The translations under genes and the position numbers were made by a program. Below are positions 33,593 through 41,996 of a stretch of DNA of 64,000 nucleotides, piece by piece (the first letter of the stretch is position 1; every line of letters begins with the position of its first letter). Where the stretch lies: NCBI RefSeq assembly GCF_002925905.1, contig NZ_PRDB01000011.1, positions 1 to 64,000 of the forward strand, in the 5' to 3' direction. Source of the DNA: Klebsiella michiganensis (GTDB taxonomy: Bacteria > Pseudomonadota > Gammaproteobacteria > Enterobacterales > Enterobacteriaceae). The notes beneath the pieces are model-generated. The model saw only the letters and a program-made list of their open reading frames with translations, was not told the origin of the DNA and searched no databases.

Positions 33593-33970
33593 TCAGTTAA
33601 AGCGAGGGGGCTCCAGCCGCCAGGAGGCTCTAGCTCCCAGTTTTAGGTGTTCCAAGATCTCCGGGGTAACTTCTACGGTTACCGCCTGCGGCTGAACAAA
33701 CTTCATAGCCTTCTTCAGTTGCTCTGCGTCCAGAGATAGCAGGTCGTATGGTTTAGGGATATCACCATCGGTCACGGAAATAATGATGTTGCGGAGTTCT
33801 TCAAGAGTGCATTCATCATTCTCGCCTTGAAGCATTGCGAAATGATAAAGGTGGGATACGCCGTGGCGTAAAAGCTGGAGAGAGTAATCATGATTCCATT
33901 CCAGAAACTCTTTATTGAAATGGAAGCATTGTAAAAGCGAGTTAATTTTGTCTGCATATTCGAGTTTCAT
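33593..33970 (-). CDS. Hypothetical early phage protein
   Basis: 125 aa, start ATG 33970 behind GGGGGCG. Soluble, mostly helical, with His-rich 'FHFNKEFLEWNHDYSLQLLRHGVSHLYHF' in the first 45 residues and a conserved-looking C-terminus 'VEVTPEILEHLKLGARASWRLE'. Found at a position where P2-like phages carry variable small genes. No function assigned. Confidence 0.6.
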   Translation of the reverse strand: MKLEYADKINSLLQCFHFNKEFLEWNHDYSLQLLRHGVSHLYHFAMLQGENDECTLEELRNIIISVTDGDIPKPYDLLSLDAEQLKKAMKFVQPQAVTVEVTPEILEHLKLGARASWRLEPPRFN

Positions 33971-33985
33971 TTTCGCCCCCAGAGA

Positions 33986-34204
33986 TTAAAAAGCAATAAA
34001 CCGCTTTTTACTCATGATTCTGTCAATCGTTCGGCATGCTTCTGATAAAGCAAAGTCAATGCCGTAATAATGGCCTGTGTGCGTAATTTGATAGCGCTGG
34101 CGGTTGTACGGTTTTTTGCGTGGGAGTTTCAGAATAGTAAAACCACAGTAGAGGCTGGTTTTGCTATTGAGCTGTGATACTGATCCGCGGCTACCGTTCT
34201 TCAT
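33986..34204 (-). CDS. Hypothetical basic early protein next to cox
   Basis: 72 aa, strongly basic (18 or so Lys/Arg), start ATG 34204 behind GGGGAGGAAAC. Contains 'YCGFTILKLPRKKPYNRQRYQITHTGHYYGIDF', a compact beta-type pattern. It directly follows cox on the same strand, so it belongs to the lytic early transcript. No family recognised with confidence. Confidence 0.55.
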   Translation of the reverse strand: MKNGSRGSVSQLNSKTSLYCGFTILKLPRKKPYNRQRYQITHTGHYYGIDFALSEACRTIDRIMSKKRFIAF

Positions 34205-34224
34205 GTTTCCTCCCCTGAAACCGG

Positions 34225-34503
34225 CTATCGACCTGGCTCACCGAGACCAAGCCACATCAACCACCCTTCCCTGATCTCCTTTGAACGACTTTCGTAGGCC
34301 AGTTTCATGCCGTTGTTCCAGGCTGGAAGGTAAACCCAGTACTCGCCCGCACGGCCAGAAGTAGACTGGGGATCGGTCATCTCGATTACAGGAAGCTTCC
34401 CTTTCTCGATCATTCCTCTTACGGCTGCCGGAGTTTTACCAATAATTTTCGCAAACTCCTGATACGGGATGGCATCGCTGCTACTGACAATTTTTTTGTT
34501 CAT
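34225..34503 (-). CDS. cox: Cox: excisionase / lytic-switch repressor
   Basis: 92 aa (P2 Cox is 91). The first 45 residues form a winged-helix/MerR-like fold with 'AIPYQEFAKIIGKTPAAVRGMIEKGKLPVI', the standard Phage_Cox pattern. In P2 it represses the lysogeny promoter, and helps integrase excise the prophage. Divergent from the repressor gene, with the operator region between them; AGAGGT ribosome site. Confidence 0.88.
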   Translation of the reverse strand: MNKKIVSSSDAIPYQEFAKIIGKTPAAVRGMIEKGKLPVIEMTDPQSTSGRAGEYWVYLPAWNNGMKLAYESRSKEIREGWLMWLGLGEPGR

Positions 34504-34544
34504 CTGATAACCTCTTATCTAGATCTAACCAATGGGCTTCAATG

Positions 34545-34620
34545 TTCTCTAATGTGCCTTAGTGCTTTTAGAGAATATCGAACAGCAGTAGAGAATACCG
34601 AAGATATTAGAGGATCTTGA
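34545..34620. promoter_or_regulatory. Lysis-lysogeny operator region with iterated sites
   Basis: Three direct copies of TTAGAGAATATCGA (34568-34581), GTAGAGAATACCGA (34588-34601) and TTAGAGGATCTTGA (34607-34620), at 19-20 bp spacing (about two helical turns), plus an inverted half-site TTCTCTAA at 34545-34552. They fill the gap between cox and the repressor gene, so they are the probable operators for the CI-type repressor and/or Cox; the last copy abuts the repressor start. Confidence 0.75.
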
Positions 34621-34624
34621 TAAC

Positions 34625-34924
34625 ATGTCAACAGCTATTAGTGAGAAGCTTGCGTTGATTCGCGAGTCCGAGAGACTTAACAGAAAGCAATTTGCTGAAA
34701 TTACAGGAGTTCCTTACAGCTCACTCACATATTATGAAAGCGGAAGGACCATACCCCCTACCGACATAGCGATGAAAATTCTCCAACACCCCCGATTCTG
34801 TAAATACGCTCTTTGGTTTATGACCGATCAGGTGTCCCCTGAATCCGGTCAAATCGCACCGGCCCTCGCACACTTTGGGCAAGACTTAACAACCTCGCAG
34901 CACTCAGACCAAAAGACTGGTTAA
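34625..34924 (+). CDS. C: CI-type lysogeny repressor (P2 C-like)
   Basis: 99 aa, the exact length class of P2 C. Helix-turn-helix of the XRE type at residues 18-45 ('LNRKQFAEITGVPYSSLTYYESGRTIPP'). No peptidase domain, so it is not RecA-cleavable, as for P2 C. It should hold the lytic promoter off at the repeats just upstream. Followed 115 bp later by the integrase in the same direction. Confidence 0.9.
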   Translation: MSTAISEKLALIRESERLNRKQFAEITGVPYSSLTYYESGRTIPPTDIAMKILQHPRFCKYALWFMTDQVSPESGQIAPALAHFGQDLTTSQHSDQKTG

Positions 34925-35039
34925 CAATTAACCAGGCTTACATACATTTCAAATGTCTATTATTGGTCGAAAAGTATTCATCACATAATTGCAACGCGTT
35001 GAGGCCTAAAGGCAAGCGCACCCATCGGAGGGTTTTCTT

Positions 35040-36053
35040 ATGACTATTAAGAAACTCGATGATGGTCGATATGAAGTGGACATCAGGCCTGCTGGTCGCA
35101 ATGGAAAGCGTATCCGCAGGAAGTTTGATAAGAGAAGTGAAGCGGTAGCTTTCGAGAAGCATACTCAGTTCAACCATCACACCAAAGAATGGTTATCAAA
35201 ACCGACGGATAAGCGGCATCTGTCTGAACTGATACAGCTTTGGTGGAATTTGAAAGGCAAGCATGAGGAGCACGGTAGGATAAACCGCAACAAGTTAGAT
35301 ATTTTTTGCAGGATTACCGACGATCCTTGTGCTTTTCAGATTACGAAAGCGCTGATTAGTCAGTATTACGCGGCAAGAAGAAGTCAGGGCATTAAAGCTT
35401 CTACCATTAACCGTGACCTAAACAGCATCAGTGGCATGTTCACAGCGCTTATCGAGGCCGAGTTGTTCTCGGGTGAACATCCGATCAGGGGCAGGAAGAA
35501 GCTGAAAGAAGAAGTCCCCGAAACTGGCTATCTGACAGAGGACGAAATCAAGCACTTGCTCTTTAGACTGGATGGCGACAACAAGAAGATAGCCGTTCTC
35601 TGTTTGAGTACAGGTGCTCGTTGGGGTGAAGCGGCTCGACTCAAGGCAGAAAACATCATACAGAACCGTGTGACGTTCGTTAAAACCAAGAGTAACAAGC
35701 AGCGGACTGTTCCAGTTTCAGCGGAAGTGGCAAAACTCATAGCAGATGGTAAGCGAGGGTTGTTATTTGGTAAGGCGTCGTATTCTGACTTCAGGCAGAT
35801 ACTTAGGGAGGTAAAACCTGATCTTCCGACCGGGCAGGCGACGCATGCACTACGCCACAGTTTCGCGACGCACTTTATGATTAATGGGGGAAGCATCATA
35901 ACGCTACAAAGGATCCTCGGGCACGCCCGAATTGAGCAAACTATGGCCTACGCTCACTTTGCGCCCGAATACCTCCAGGACGCAATCTCACTTAACCCGC
36001 TGAGAGGTGGCGCTGATGCGGAAAATGTCCACATTATGTCCACACTTAGGTAG
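35040..36053 (+). CDS. int: Tyrosine integrase (P2 family)
   Basis: 337 aa (P2 Int is 337). Integrates and excises the prophage. N-terminal arm-binding domain (MTIKKLDDGRYEVDIRPAG), core-binding region, then catalytic residues: Arg in STGARWGEAAR, Lys in VKTKSNKQRTVP, His-x-x-Arg in HALRHSFATH, His/Trp position LGHARIEQ and nucleophile Tyr in TMAYAHFAPEY. GGAGGG ribosome site. attP normally lies just after int, in agreement with the host DNA beginning downstream. Confidence 0.94.
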   Translation: MTIKKLDDGRYEVDIRPAGRNGKRIRRKFDKRSEAVAFEKHTQFNHHTKEWLSKPTDKRHLSELIQLWWNLKGKHEEHGRINRNKLDIFCRITDDPCAFQITKALISQYYAARRSQGIKASTINRDLNSISGMFTALIEAELFSGEHPIRGRKKLKEEVPETGYLTEDEIKHLLFRLDGDNKKIAVLCLSTGARWGEAARLKAENIIQNRVTFVKTKSNKQRTVPVSAEVAKLIADGKRGLLFGKASYSDFRQILREVKPDLPTGQATHALRHSFATHFMINGGSIITLQRILGHARIEQTMAYAHFAPEYLQDAISLNPLRGGADAENVHIMSTLR

Positions 36054-36061
36054 GTAAATAT

Positions 36062-36160
36062 GGCTTTCAATGGTCTTGCGTGCCGCGCAACCCCGCATTG
36101 CACCGTTGAAAGCCGTAGCATCTGGGGCGGCTAACGCACCCGACGGGGCTTTTTTTCCCG
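36062..36160 (+). ncRNA. Structured element at the prophage right border (possible sRNA / attR)
   Basis: Directly after int: a 13 bp near-perfect stem (GGCTTTCAATGGT at 36062-36074 with ACCGTTGAAAGCC at 36102-36114) enclosing a second hairpin TTGCG-TGCCG-CGCAA (36076-36090), then CGACGGGGC followed by seven Ts at about 36,150. Structure plus T-tract looks like a small RNA with its terminator. P2-like phages often integrate into RNA genes. I do not recognise a named sRNA. Confidence 0.4.
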
Positions 36161-36285
36161 CCGCGGATGCAGGTATTCTCCCCCCAGATGTGTTAAATTT
36201 TGTGTATCTCTGTTAATTCTGCGCTGATTGTTTTTTAGCATCATTTGCTGGTAGTGACGATTAGCATTCGGGAGCCGTATTTCTC

Positions 36286-37299
36286 ATGTCCGATTTTATT
36301 CTCGCTCGCGTGTCGCAAACGCTCGCTAATGAACACTCCCTCGAAACCCTGGTGCGACAGCTGCTTGAGATGCTGGAGCTGGTTACCCGAATGGAATCTA
36401 CCTACCTGACTCGTATCGACTTCGACGCGCAGCGCCAGCATATTATGTACGCGCACAACAGCAGCGAAATGCAGATCCCCGAAGGGTTCTCCGTCCCGTG
36501 GAACGACTCGCTGTGCAAACGCGCGCTGGACGACCGCTGCATTTTTAGCAACGATGTTGCCGAGCGCTGGCGTTCGTGTCTCGCCGCCCAGGATTTGGGG
36601 ATCGCCACCTTTTTCAGCATTCCCGTGCGCCTGACCGACGGCTCATTATTCGGCACGCTGTGCGCCACCAGCCGGGCAAGACAGCCCTATAACATTGAGG
36701 GTGAGCAGGTGATGAATCTGTTTGCCAACCTCATCTCCCATTACGTTGAGAAAGAGACGCTGGTACAGCAGCTTCGGGCGGCTAACGTCGCCCTGGAGAT
36801 GCATTCGTATACCGACGAGCTTACGGGTTTGCCGAATCGCCGCTCGCTGTTTAAGCATCTTGCCGCACAGTTTTCGCAGGCCCGGGAACAGCAGCGCAGC
36901 GTGCTGCTGATTTTTATCGATCTCGATGATTTCAAAGCAATCAACGATCGATTCGGCCACCCGTGCGGCGACAGCTTTTTGATTCAGATCGGAGAACGCC
37001 TGGCCGCACGCGTGCGCAGCGGCGATATTGTAGGTCGTCTCGGCGGCGATGAGTTTTTAATTGTCGGTCCGGGTCCCGATTCAGCCGACCAGCAGGAGTA
37101 TATCGCCGCGTTACGTCAAGCGCTGGCGGGGATCTATTTCCTTGGCGAACACCGGATTAACTACCCCGGCGCCAGTTTTGGGGTGATTGAAGCCGACCCC
37201 TGGCAGATCGACGTAGAACTGGCGCTGCGCGCCGCCGATGAGGCGATGTATCAGGATAAGCAGTCTCGCCGTCAGGGGCGTTTTTTTCATATTGACTAA
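36286..37299 (+). CDS. dgcP: Diguanylate cyclase DgcP
   Basis: 337 aa (E. coli DgcP/YeaP is 341). Makes cyclic di-GMP, promoting sessile growth. N-terminal GAF sensor domain (about residues 15-160, LCKRALDDRCIFSNDV) and C-terminal GGDEF domain with signature LGGDEFLIVG near residue 253; 'SYTDELTGLPNRRSLF' opens the catalytic domain. No membrane segments, so cytosolic. Followed by yoaK and yoaJ as in E. coli, supporting the assignment. First intact host gene beyond the prophage. Confidence 0.93.
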   Translation: MSDFILARVSQTLANEHSLETLVRQLLEMLELVTRMESTYLTRIDFDAQRQHIMYAHNSSEMQIPEGFSVPWNDSLCKRALDDRCIFSNDVAERWRSCLAAQDLGIATFFSIPVRLTDGSLFGTLCATSRARQPYNIEGEQVMNLFANLISHYVEKETLVQQLRAANVALEMHSYTDELTGLPNRRSLFKHLAAQFSQAREQQRSVLLIFIDLDDFKAINDRFGHPCGDSFLIQIGERLAARVRSGDIVGRLGGDEFLIVGPGPDSADQQEYIAALRQALAGIYFLGEHRINYPGASFGVIEADPWQIDVELALRAADEAMYQDKQSRRQGRFFHID

Positions 37300-37356
37300 T
37301 CTACGGTGAAATCCCGTATCATAGTCGACACGACTCGCACTTACAGGGGCTCAATA

Positions 37357-37458
37357 ATGAGACTGGGTATTCTATTTCCGGTGGCTATTTTTATCGTCGC
37401 CGTGGTTTTTCTGGGCTGGTTTTTTGTCGGCGGCTATGCGGCACCAGGCGGAGCGTAA
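37357..37458 (+). CDS. yoaK: Small membrane protein YoaK
   Basis: 33 aa: starts MRLGILFPVAIFIVAV and ends GGYAAPGGA, nearly identical to E. coli YoaK (32 aa). Single transmembrane helix filling most of the chain. Function unknown. A TTGACT/TATCAT promoter pair precedes it at about 37,295-37,322, and its stop overlaps the yoaJ start (TAATG), so the two are coupled as in E. coli. Confidence 0.88.
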   Translation: MRLGILFPVAIFIVAVVFLGWFFVGGYAAPGGA

Positions 37459-37532
37459 TGAAAAAAAGCACCATAATTATGCTTATTGTCGCCATCGTTG
37501 CCGTGGCGGGTACGCAATTGGGCTGGTGGTAA
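37458..37532 (+). CDS. yoaJ: Small membrane protein YoaJ
   Basis: 24 aa (E. coli YoaJ is 24): MKKSTIIMLIVAI...GTQLGWW. A hydrophobic helix with a two-tryptophan end. Overlaps yoaK by one base. Function unknown; the pair is conserved downstream of dgcP. Confidence 0.88.
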   Translation: MKKSTIIMLIVAIVAVAGTQLGWW

Positions 37533-37672
37533 ATCCAGGATTATTCGCGCGTCTTTTCGGCAAGGATTGCAGAGTTATCTCATCTACTCAATAAGTTAAA
37601 AGCATACACTCACCTCATCAGCCGATGGCGCATGCCCGTTTTTGCGCACGGATTTAACTGGAGAAGTGAGAA

Positions 37673-37798
37673 ATGAAAAAACCGATCGTGTTGCCGTTGA
37701 TTCTCGCGCTTTGCACGCTGTTATCGGGATGTATTGTCGACCCAGGCTATCACCATCAACACCGCCACCATCATCATGACGACAGAGACTGGCGATAG
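37673..37798 (+). CDS. Tiny histidine-rich lipoprotein
   Basis: 41 aa. Signal peptide MKKPIVLPLILALCTLLS ends in lipobox LSGC, then IVDPGYHHQHRHHHHDDRDWR. After lipidation only about 22 residues remain, with eight His and five Asp, a strong metal-binding composition. AGAAGTGAG lies upstream of the ATG. I do not recognise a named family. Zinc, nickel or copper binding at the membrane is a guess from composition. Confidence 0.72.
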   Translation: MKKPIVLPLILALCTLLSGCIVDPGYHHQHRHHHHDDRDWR

Positions 37799-37810
37799 CC
37801 GTGGAAACAT

Positions 37811-37838
37811 AATAAGGCGAACTTCGGTTCGCCTTATT
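37811..37838. terminator. Bidirectional hairpin between converging genes
   Basis: Perfect 12 bp stem AATAAGGCGAAC, loop TTCG, GTTCGCCTTATT. Lies between the lipoprotein stop and the converging small membrane protein stop, and the stable TTCG loop and A/T ends suit termination both ways. Confidence 0.75.
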
Positions 37839-37846
37839 GCATGAAA

Positions 37847-38110
37847 TTAGTCCCGGCGGTCGGAACCTAAAAAGAGGAAACCCAGCGGGATGGAAAACAG
37901 CAGCGTAAACACAATGCTGTAAACCGTGACCATTGCCCCCTGCAGGAAGAACATTGACGTCGTCCATTCTGAATACGGCATATTGTATTCACTCACCACG
38001 CCGCCAAAGGTGGCGCGCCCAACCACGATAAGCGCGATGGCAAAGATCGCCGCGATCGACAAAAAGAACTTCTTGCTGTTTTTATTGCTGGTGAGTTTCT
38101 GCAGAATCAT
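37847..38110 (-). CDS. Small inner-membrane protein (DUF2534-like)
   Basis: 87 aa starting MILQKLTSNKNSKKFFLS at 38110. Two transmembrane helices (about residues 15-35, IAAIFAIALIVVGRATF, and 52-78, MFFLQGAMVTVYSIVFTLLFSIPLGFLFL) joined by a short loop, ending GSDRRD. I tentatively place it in the enterobacterial DUF2534 family; function unknown. Not in an operon with leuE (130 bp gap with a hairpin). Confidence 0.7.
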   Translation of the reverse strand: MILQKLTSNKNSKKFFLSIAAIFAIALIVVGRATFGGVVSEYNMPYSEWTTSMFFLQGAMVTVYSIVFTLLFSIPLGFLFLGSDRRD

Positions 38111-38209
38111 CCGGGTTCCCTTTTTTCTGAGCGATAATCGGCTGTATATGTAACACCAATGCAATCAAAATTGAAGGGATTTTGTTACGAGGCAGTGACA
38201 GTCACTATA

Positions 38210-38232
38210 GGGCCGGTCCCGCGTACCGGCCC
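38210..38232. terminator. Hairpin downstream of leuE
   Basis: GGGCCGGT, loop CCCGCGT, ACCGGCCC. It follows the leuE stop on the minus strand but lacks a clear T-tract, so termination is only probable. Confidence 0.45.
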
Positions 38233-38239
38233 CCAACGA

Positions 38240-38878
38240 TTACGACTGGAGCGTCGCCAGACGGGCGGCAAAACCGACAAACACAAGGCCTATCAGACTG
38301 TTGCCGATTTTCGCCAGCTTCTTTTTCGTCTTCACGTAACGCGTAACGAAAGAGCCGGAGAGGATCAAAAAGCTCATATAGATGAAGCTGATTATCTCCA
38401 GGGTCAGCGCCAGAATAAAGAACGCCAGCCCGGGCGTTTTGGCGCTGACGTCAATAAACTGCACGAAGAATGAGACATAAAAAAGAATCGCTTTTGGATT
38501 CGTCAGGCTAAGGGTCAGCGAACGTTTGAGAATCGCGCTGCCCGGCTCGGAATCAGCAGACGAATGACCATCACGCTGGGTTAACACCGCGTAGAGCATC
38601 TTGCCGCCCATCCACAGCAGATAAATCGCCCCCAGGTAACGCACGATATTGAACAGCACCGGCGTAGTCTTGATGAGCGTCGCGACGCCGGCAAAAGCCA
38701 GAAACATCAGCACCGCATCGCCAATAAACACGCCTGCCGCCGCCAGATACCCTTTTTTAACGCCGTGGGCGATGCCGGTCTTGAGGACAAAAAAGGTATT
38801 CGGGCCGGGAACCAGGATGATAAAGATAGCGCCGACCAGATAGGTCAGGTAATTCAATACACCAAACTCAGCGAACAC
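38240..38878 (-). CDS. leuE: Leucine efflux protein LeuE
   Basis: 212 aa (E. coli LeuE is 212). LysE/RhtB-family exporter of leucine and related amino acids in the inner membrane, with about six helices. '[27 protein letters not shown]' and '[18 protein letters not shown]' are the family N-terminal motifs; '[21 protein letters not shown]' is the mid-protein signature. As in E. coli it lies near dgcP. Confidence 0.92.
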   Translation of the reverse strand: MFAEFGVLNYLTYLVGAIFIILVPGPNTFFVLKTGIAHGVKKGYLAAAGVFIGDAVLMFLAFAGVATLIKTTPVLFNIVRYLGAIYLLWMGGKMLYAVLTQRDGHSSADSEPGSAILKRSLTLSLTNPKAILFYVSFFVQFIDVSAKTPGLAFFILALTLEIISFIYMSFLILSGSFVTRYVKTKKKLAKIGNSLIGLVFVGFAARLATLQS

Positions 38879-38968
38879 AACGCACTCCTTCGCTTACAAC
38901 AAAAAATATGATCCCGCGCACGTTAACGCAACCGGGACCATTTTGAAAGCGCCGCGAGTGCGGAGGGC

Positions 38969-39901
38969 TTAATAGAGCGAAGTTTCGCCCAGCGGACGGG
39001 TTTTAAAGCGGCGGTGAACCCACAGGTATTGCTCCGGCGCGCGCAGGATCTCTTTCTCAATAACCTTGTTGATATAGCTTGCCGCATCCTGTTTATCTTC
39101 GCCAGGATAGTCGCTCATGACGTCGCTGATGTGCAGGCTATAACCTCTGCGGTCCGCTTTACGCACCATGCTGATGGTGAGCATTTTCGCGCCCGACAAA
39201 CGAGAGAGTACGTAGGTACCGTTGGTCGTTGCTGCCTGCTGTACCGAGAAGAACGGAGCAAATACGCTCCCCTTCGGGCCGTAGTCCTGATCCGGCGCAA
39301 ACCACACCGCTTCACCCGACTTTAAGGCATGTACCAGACCGGATAAATTACGACGGTCAATCATCGCCTTGTTCGAGCGCAAACGACCGCGCGTCTGCAC
39401 CCACTCCATTAACGGGCTATTATGCGGACGGTAGGTCGCCATCATCGGACGACACAGCCCCATCGTACGGCCACCCAGTTCAAGCGACATAAAGTGGACG
39501 CCAACGACCATCACGCCTTTTTGTTCGCTCAGAGCATTATTGAGATTGACCATACCTTCCACGTCAAACCATTTCTTAACACGCTCATCGCTCCAGAACC
39601 ATGCCATCCCTGTTTCAATCAGACCCATCCCTAGCGACATGAAGTTCTGTTCGATAAGCTTTTCGCGCGCCGCGGGCGACATGGTGGGAAAGCAAAGTTC
39701 GAGATTGCGTCTGGCGATATGCTCACGGCGTTTCAGGAAGCGCCGGGATGCGCGACCGGCGCTGGTACCGATAAGATGCAAGACGGGATAAGGAAGCTGG
39801 ACGATGAGCCAGAGCACGCCCAGACCAAACCAGGTCCCCCAATTACGGGGATGAAGAAGTTTTTTATTAAAAGCGTAAGACATGTTTTTTCCTGTAAACA
39901 T
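38969..39901 (-). CDS. lpxP: Lipid A late acyltransferase, LpxP-like
   Basis: 310 aa (E. coli LpxP is 306). Adds a secondary acyl chain to Kdo2-lipid A at the inner membrane; LpxP uses palmitoleate in the cold. The catalytic H-x4-E motif is seen as HFMSLE near residue 140; N-terminal 'NWGTWFGLGVLWLIVQLPYPVL' is the membrane anchor; 'APDQDYGPKGSVFAPFF' and 'HRRFKTRPLGE' are hallmarks. Sequence is nearer to E. coli LpxP than LpxL, though Klebsiella names such proteins LpxL1/LpxL2. The start could also be MSYAFNKK at 39883. Confidence 0.87.
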   Translation of the reverse strand: MFTGKNMSYAFNKKLLHPRNWGTWFGLGVLWLIVQLPYPVLHLIGTSAGRASRRFLKRREHIARRNLELCFPTMSPAAREKLIEQNFMSLGMGLIETGMAWFWSDERVKKWFDVEGMVNLNNALSEQKGVMVVGVHFMSLELGGRTMGLCRPMMATYRPHNSPLMEWVQTRGRLRSNKAMIDRRNLSGLVHALKSGEAVWFAPDQDYGPKGSVFAPFFSVQQAATTNGTYVLSRLSGAKMLTISMVRKADRRGYSLHISDVMSDYPGEDKQDAASYINKVIEKEILRAPEQYLWVHRRFKTRPLGETSLY

Positions 39902-40426
39902 TAGAACATGAGGTAACGCTTAAGGAAAAAACGAGTCCCTTCATCTGTCATTAGGCGGTACGTGTAGCAGTTCAGACAATAATAATCCTGGTAAATTCAC
40001 TCCGGCAAGTAAAAAAAGAGGCCAACAGAAAAAAACACAATACCAGCACACCTGTAACAAAATGTAAATAAAAAAGTGAATAATAAACCTCAAATATCCA
40101 CCACAAGAATGATTAACGCGCTAAGCATTCAACATAAAGTATGCGTCTTTTCCAACCAGAACGTCGCTGTGGTAACCCGCAGGCCGCAGCTGAAGCCGCG
40201 TCGAGGTACGGCTGCATCCAGATGAGGTCGGGGTAGCCTCTGCTTTCTGTTATCCTTTTCACAACGTTTGCGGACAGGCTATTCCTTTATCTTCCATAAG
40301 CCTCACTGACATAAAATAGCAATATTAAAAATGAGTGTCAGAGAAATGACTAAAATAAGAATCAGCTTATTTTACTTTCCTGACAATAATTAATATTTAT
40401 CGACAATTATCCATATCGCCGGTGGG
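39902..40426. other. Long intergenic region upstream of lpxP
   Basis: 525 bp without a supported gene between the lpxP start and the end of the methyltransferase gene. It is AT-rich near both ends, with a GC-rich middle (40,170-40,245). A CTGACA...TGTCAG inverted repeat is at about 40,307-40,342. The left part should hold the lpxP promoter and leader. I see no conserved riboswitch. Confidence 0.5.
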
Positions 40427-41215
40427 TTATTTCAGACTTTTTACCTCCGTTGCTTTAACAGAACAGCAGGCAATAAAGTTCAAATGCCTTTTATGACGTT
40501 GAAAAAAACGCAACATAGATAAAAATCTCGGACGATTCTCGCGCTTCAACAAACCATTGCCGACAATTTTTAGCGCCTGTTTAAAACCTTCATCTTTCAT
40601 CAACCCTCGCGGCGACATCAGCGACATCGGTCCATGATGAATGCTTACGGCGTCAAAGCCGGTCCGTTGGAAAAGCGTCTGCCAGGCGGCGGCGCTCAGC
40701 GGGCTGACGTGGGATTTCACCACCCCCTGCAGCTGCCGCCGGGCGTCCTCTCCCAGCGCATCCTGCGTATACATGATATCGTGCGTCAGCAAACGACCGC
40801 CGGGCTTAAGAACGCGAAAATATTCCGCCACCAGTTTCTCTTTGGCTTTATCCGCATACATGGTGAGCATCGCTTCATTTATCACCATATCAAACGTTGC
40901 ATCGGCAAATGGCAGCCGAGCGGCATTCGCCTCCATCACTATCACCCGATGATCCACACCTTCGCGAACGATATTTTGCCGGGCTTTCGCCAGCGCGTCT
41001 TTATCCATATCGATGGCGTAAACGCTGCAGCGAAAACGCTGCGCCAGCTCAATAGAGGTTGTCCCCATATTACAGGCTACCTCCAGAACTTTACTGTCGG
41101 CGGTAAAACCCGCCTGCTGAAATAGCCACTCTGTGGCTTCAATGCCGCCGGGGCGTAAGCGGGTTTTCCCCAGGCTTGCCAAAAACGTATGTCCGGCTTT
41201 TTCGCTTGCGTTCAT
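40427..41215 (-). CDS. Class I SAM-dependent methyltransferase
   Basis: 262 aa starting MNASEKAGHTF at 41215 after AGGAAAG. Rossmann methyltransferase: motif I VLEVACNMGTTS at about residues 45-56, acidic motif II AIDMDKDAL, motif III ANAARLPFADATFDMVINEAML, motif IV RVLKPGGRL. This is the small-molecule type (UbiE/Methyltransf_11-like). Substrate unknown. A longer frame upstream to 41350 exists but its N-terminus is not typical. Divergent from fecI; no operon partner. Confidence 0.82.
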   Translation of the reverse strand: MNASEKAGHTFLASLGKTRLRPGGIEATEWLFQQAGFTADSKVLEVACNMGTTSIELAQRFRCSVYAIDMDKDALAKARQNIVREGVDHRVIVMEANAARLPFADATFDMVINEAMLTMYADKAKEKLVAEYFRVLKPGGRLLTHDIMYTQDALGEDARRQLQGVVKSHVSPLSAAAWQTLFQRTGFDAVSIHHGPMSLMSPRGLMKDEGFKQALKIVGNGLLKRENRPRFLSMLRFFQRHKRHLNFIACCSVKATEVKSLK

Positions 41216-41413
41216 TTGACTTTCCTCACTCTCCATAAGATGCATTATAAATACAACATTAAGGTTAAGGAGGGAATAATGATAATGAATTTTATTTGCA
41301 TTAAGCAGAAAGGGAAAGAAATGATGCAATGAGGGGAAAAATCTATTCAATATTTAACAATCACTTATCGTTACTATGAGTCTATATGGCCCTTATCTCT
41401 GCCGCGCTTTATT

Positions 41414-41432
41414 GAAATGATAACCATTCTCA
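41414..41432 (+). promoter_or_regulatory. Fur box upstream of fecI
   Basis: GAAATGATAACCATTCTCA matches the GATAATGATAATCATTATC Fur consensus in most positions and lies about 45-60 bp before fecI. Iron-loaded Fur should repress fecIR here, as in E. coli. Confidence 0.75.
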
Positions 41433-41474
41433 TATTAACATATGCCGTATTGATCAACTCTCCTGAACCTGGCT

Positions 41475-41996
41475 ATGTCACCTTCTTCCGCCATCGCCTC
41501 TCCGCTGACGCTTGCCTCGCTCTATAGCGACCATCATGGCTGGCTGAAAAAATGGCTTACCCATAAGTTGCAATCCGCTTATGACGCCGACGACGTAGCG
41601 CAGGACACCTTTGTCCGAATTATGGCCGGCGAGTCGCTGTTGACGATTCGCGATCCAAAATCTTTTCTCTGCACGATTGCTAAACGGGTGATGATCGACC
41701 TGTTCCGCCGCAACGCCCTGGAGCGCGCCTGGCTCGACATGCTCTCTCAGCTACCGCCAGAGCTCTCTCCCTCACCGGAGCTACGGCAGAGCCAGCTCGA
41801 ACTGTTACAGCAGATTGATGCCATGCTGGACGGGCTTAACGCAAAAGCCCGGGAAGCGTTTTTGCTCTCGCAGCTTGAAGGGCTGACCTACGCCGATATC
41901 GCCAGCCGCCTGGCGGTTTCCATCAGTTCGGTTAAGAAATATATCGCGAAAGCCACCGAGCACTGCCTGCTGTTCCGTCTGGAGAATGGCCTGTGA
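41475..41996 (+). CDS. fecI: Ferric citrate ECF sigma factor FecI
   Basis: 173 aa (E. coli FecI is 173). Directs RNA polymerase to the fecA promoter when ferric citrate is bound outside. Sigma2 region '[14 protein letters not shown]' and '[16 protein letters not shown]', sigma4 region '[27 protein letters not shown]'. Overlaps fecR by 4 bp (ATGA-type). Confidence 0.95.
   Translation: MSPSSAIASPLTLASLYSDHHGWLKKWLTHKLQSAYDADDVAQDTFVRIMAGESLLTIRDPKSFLCTIAKRVMIDLFRRNALERAWLDMLSQLPPELSPSPELRQSQLELLQQIDAMLDGLNAKAREAFLLSQLEGLTYADIASRLAVSISSVKKYIAKATEHCLLFRLENGL

Larger units (their letters stand above)
1..36060. mobile_element. P2-like prophage (left end outside window)
   Basis: Continuous run of genes in P2 (Peduovirus) style: integrase, repressor, Cox, protein A, then Q, P, O, N, M, L, X, holin, lysozyme, Rz/Rz1, R, S, V, W, J, I, tail fibre, FI, FII, E/E', T, U and D. 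Every essential P2 head, tail, lysis and replication function is recognisable and uninterrupted, so the prophage may be intact. The late activator ogr, expected next to D, and attL would lie left of base 1. The right boundary is placed just after the integrase, before the host gene dgcP; the exact attR core cannot be fixed without attL. Departures from P2 are an inverted FI-U block, no visible tail fibre chaperone (G), and two AT-rich cargo loci. Confidence 0.93.
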
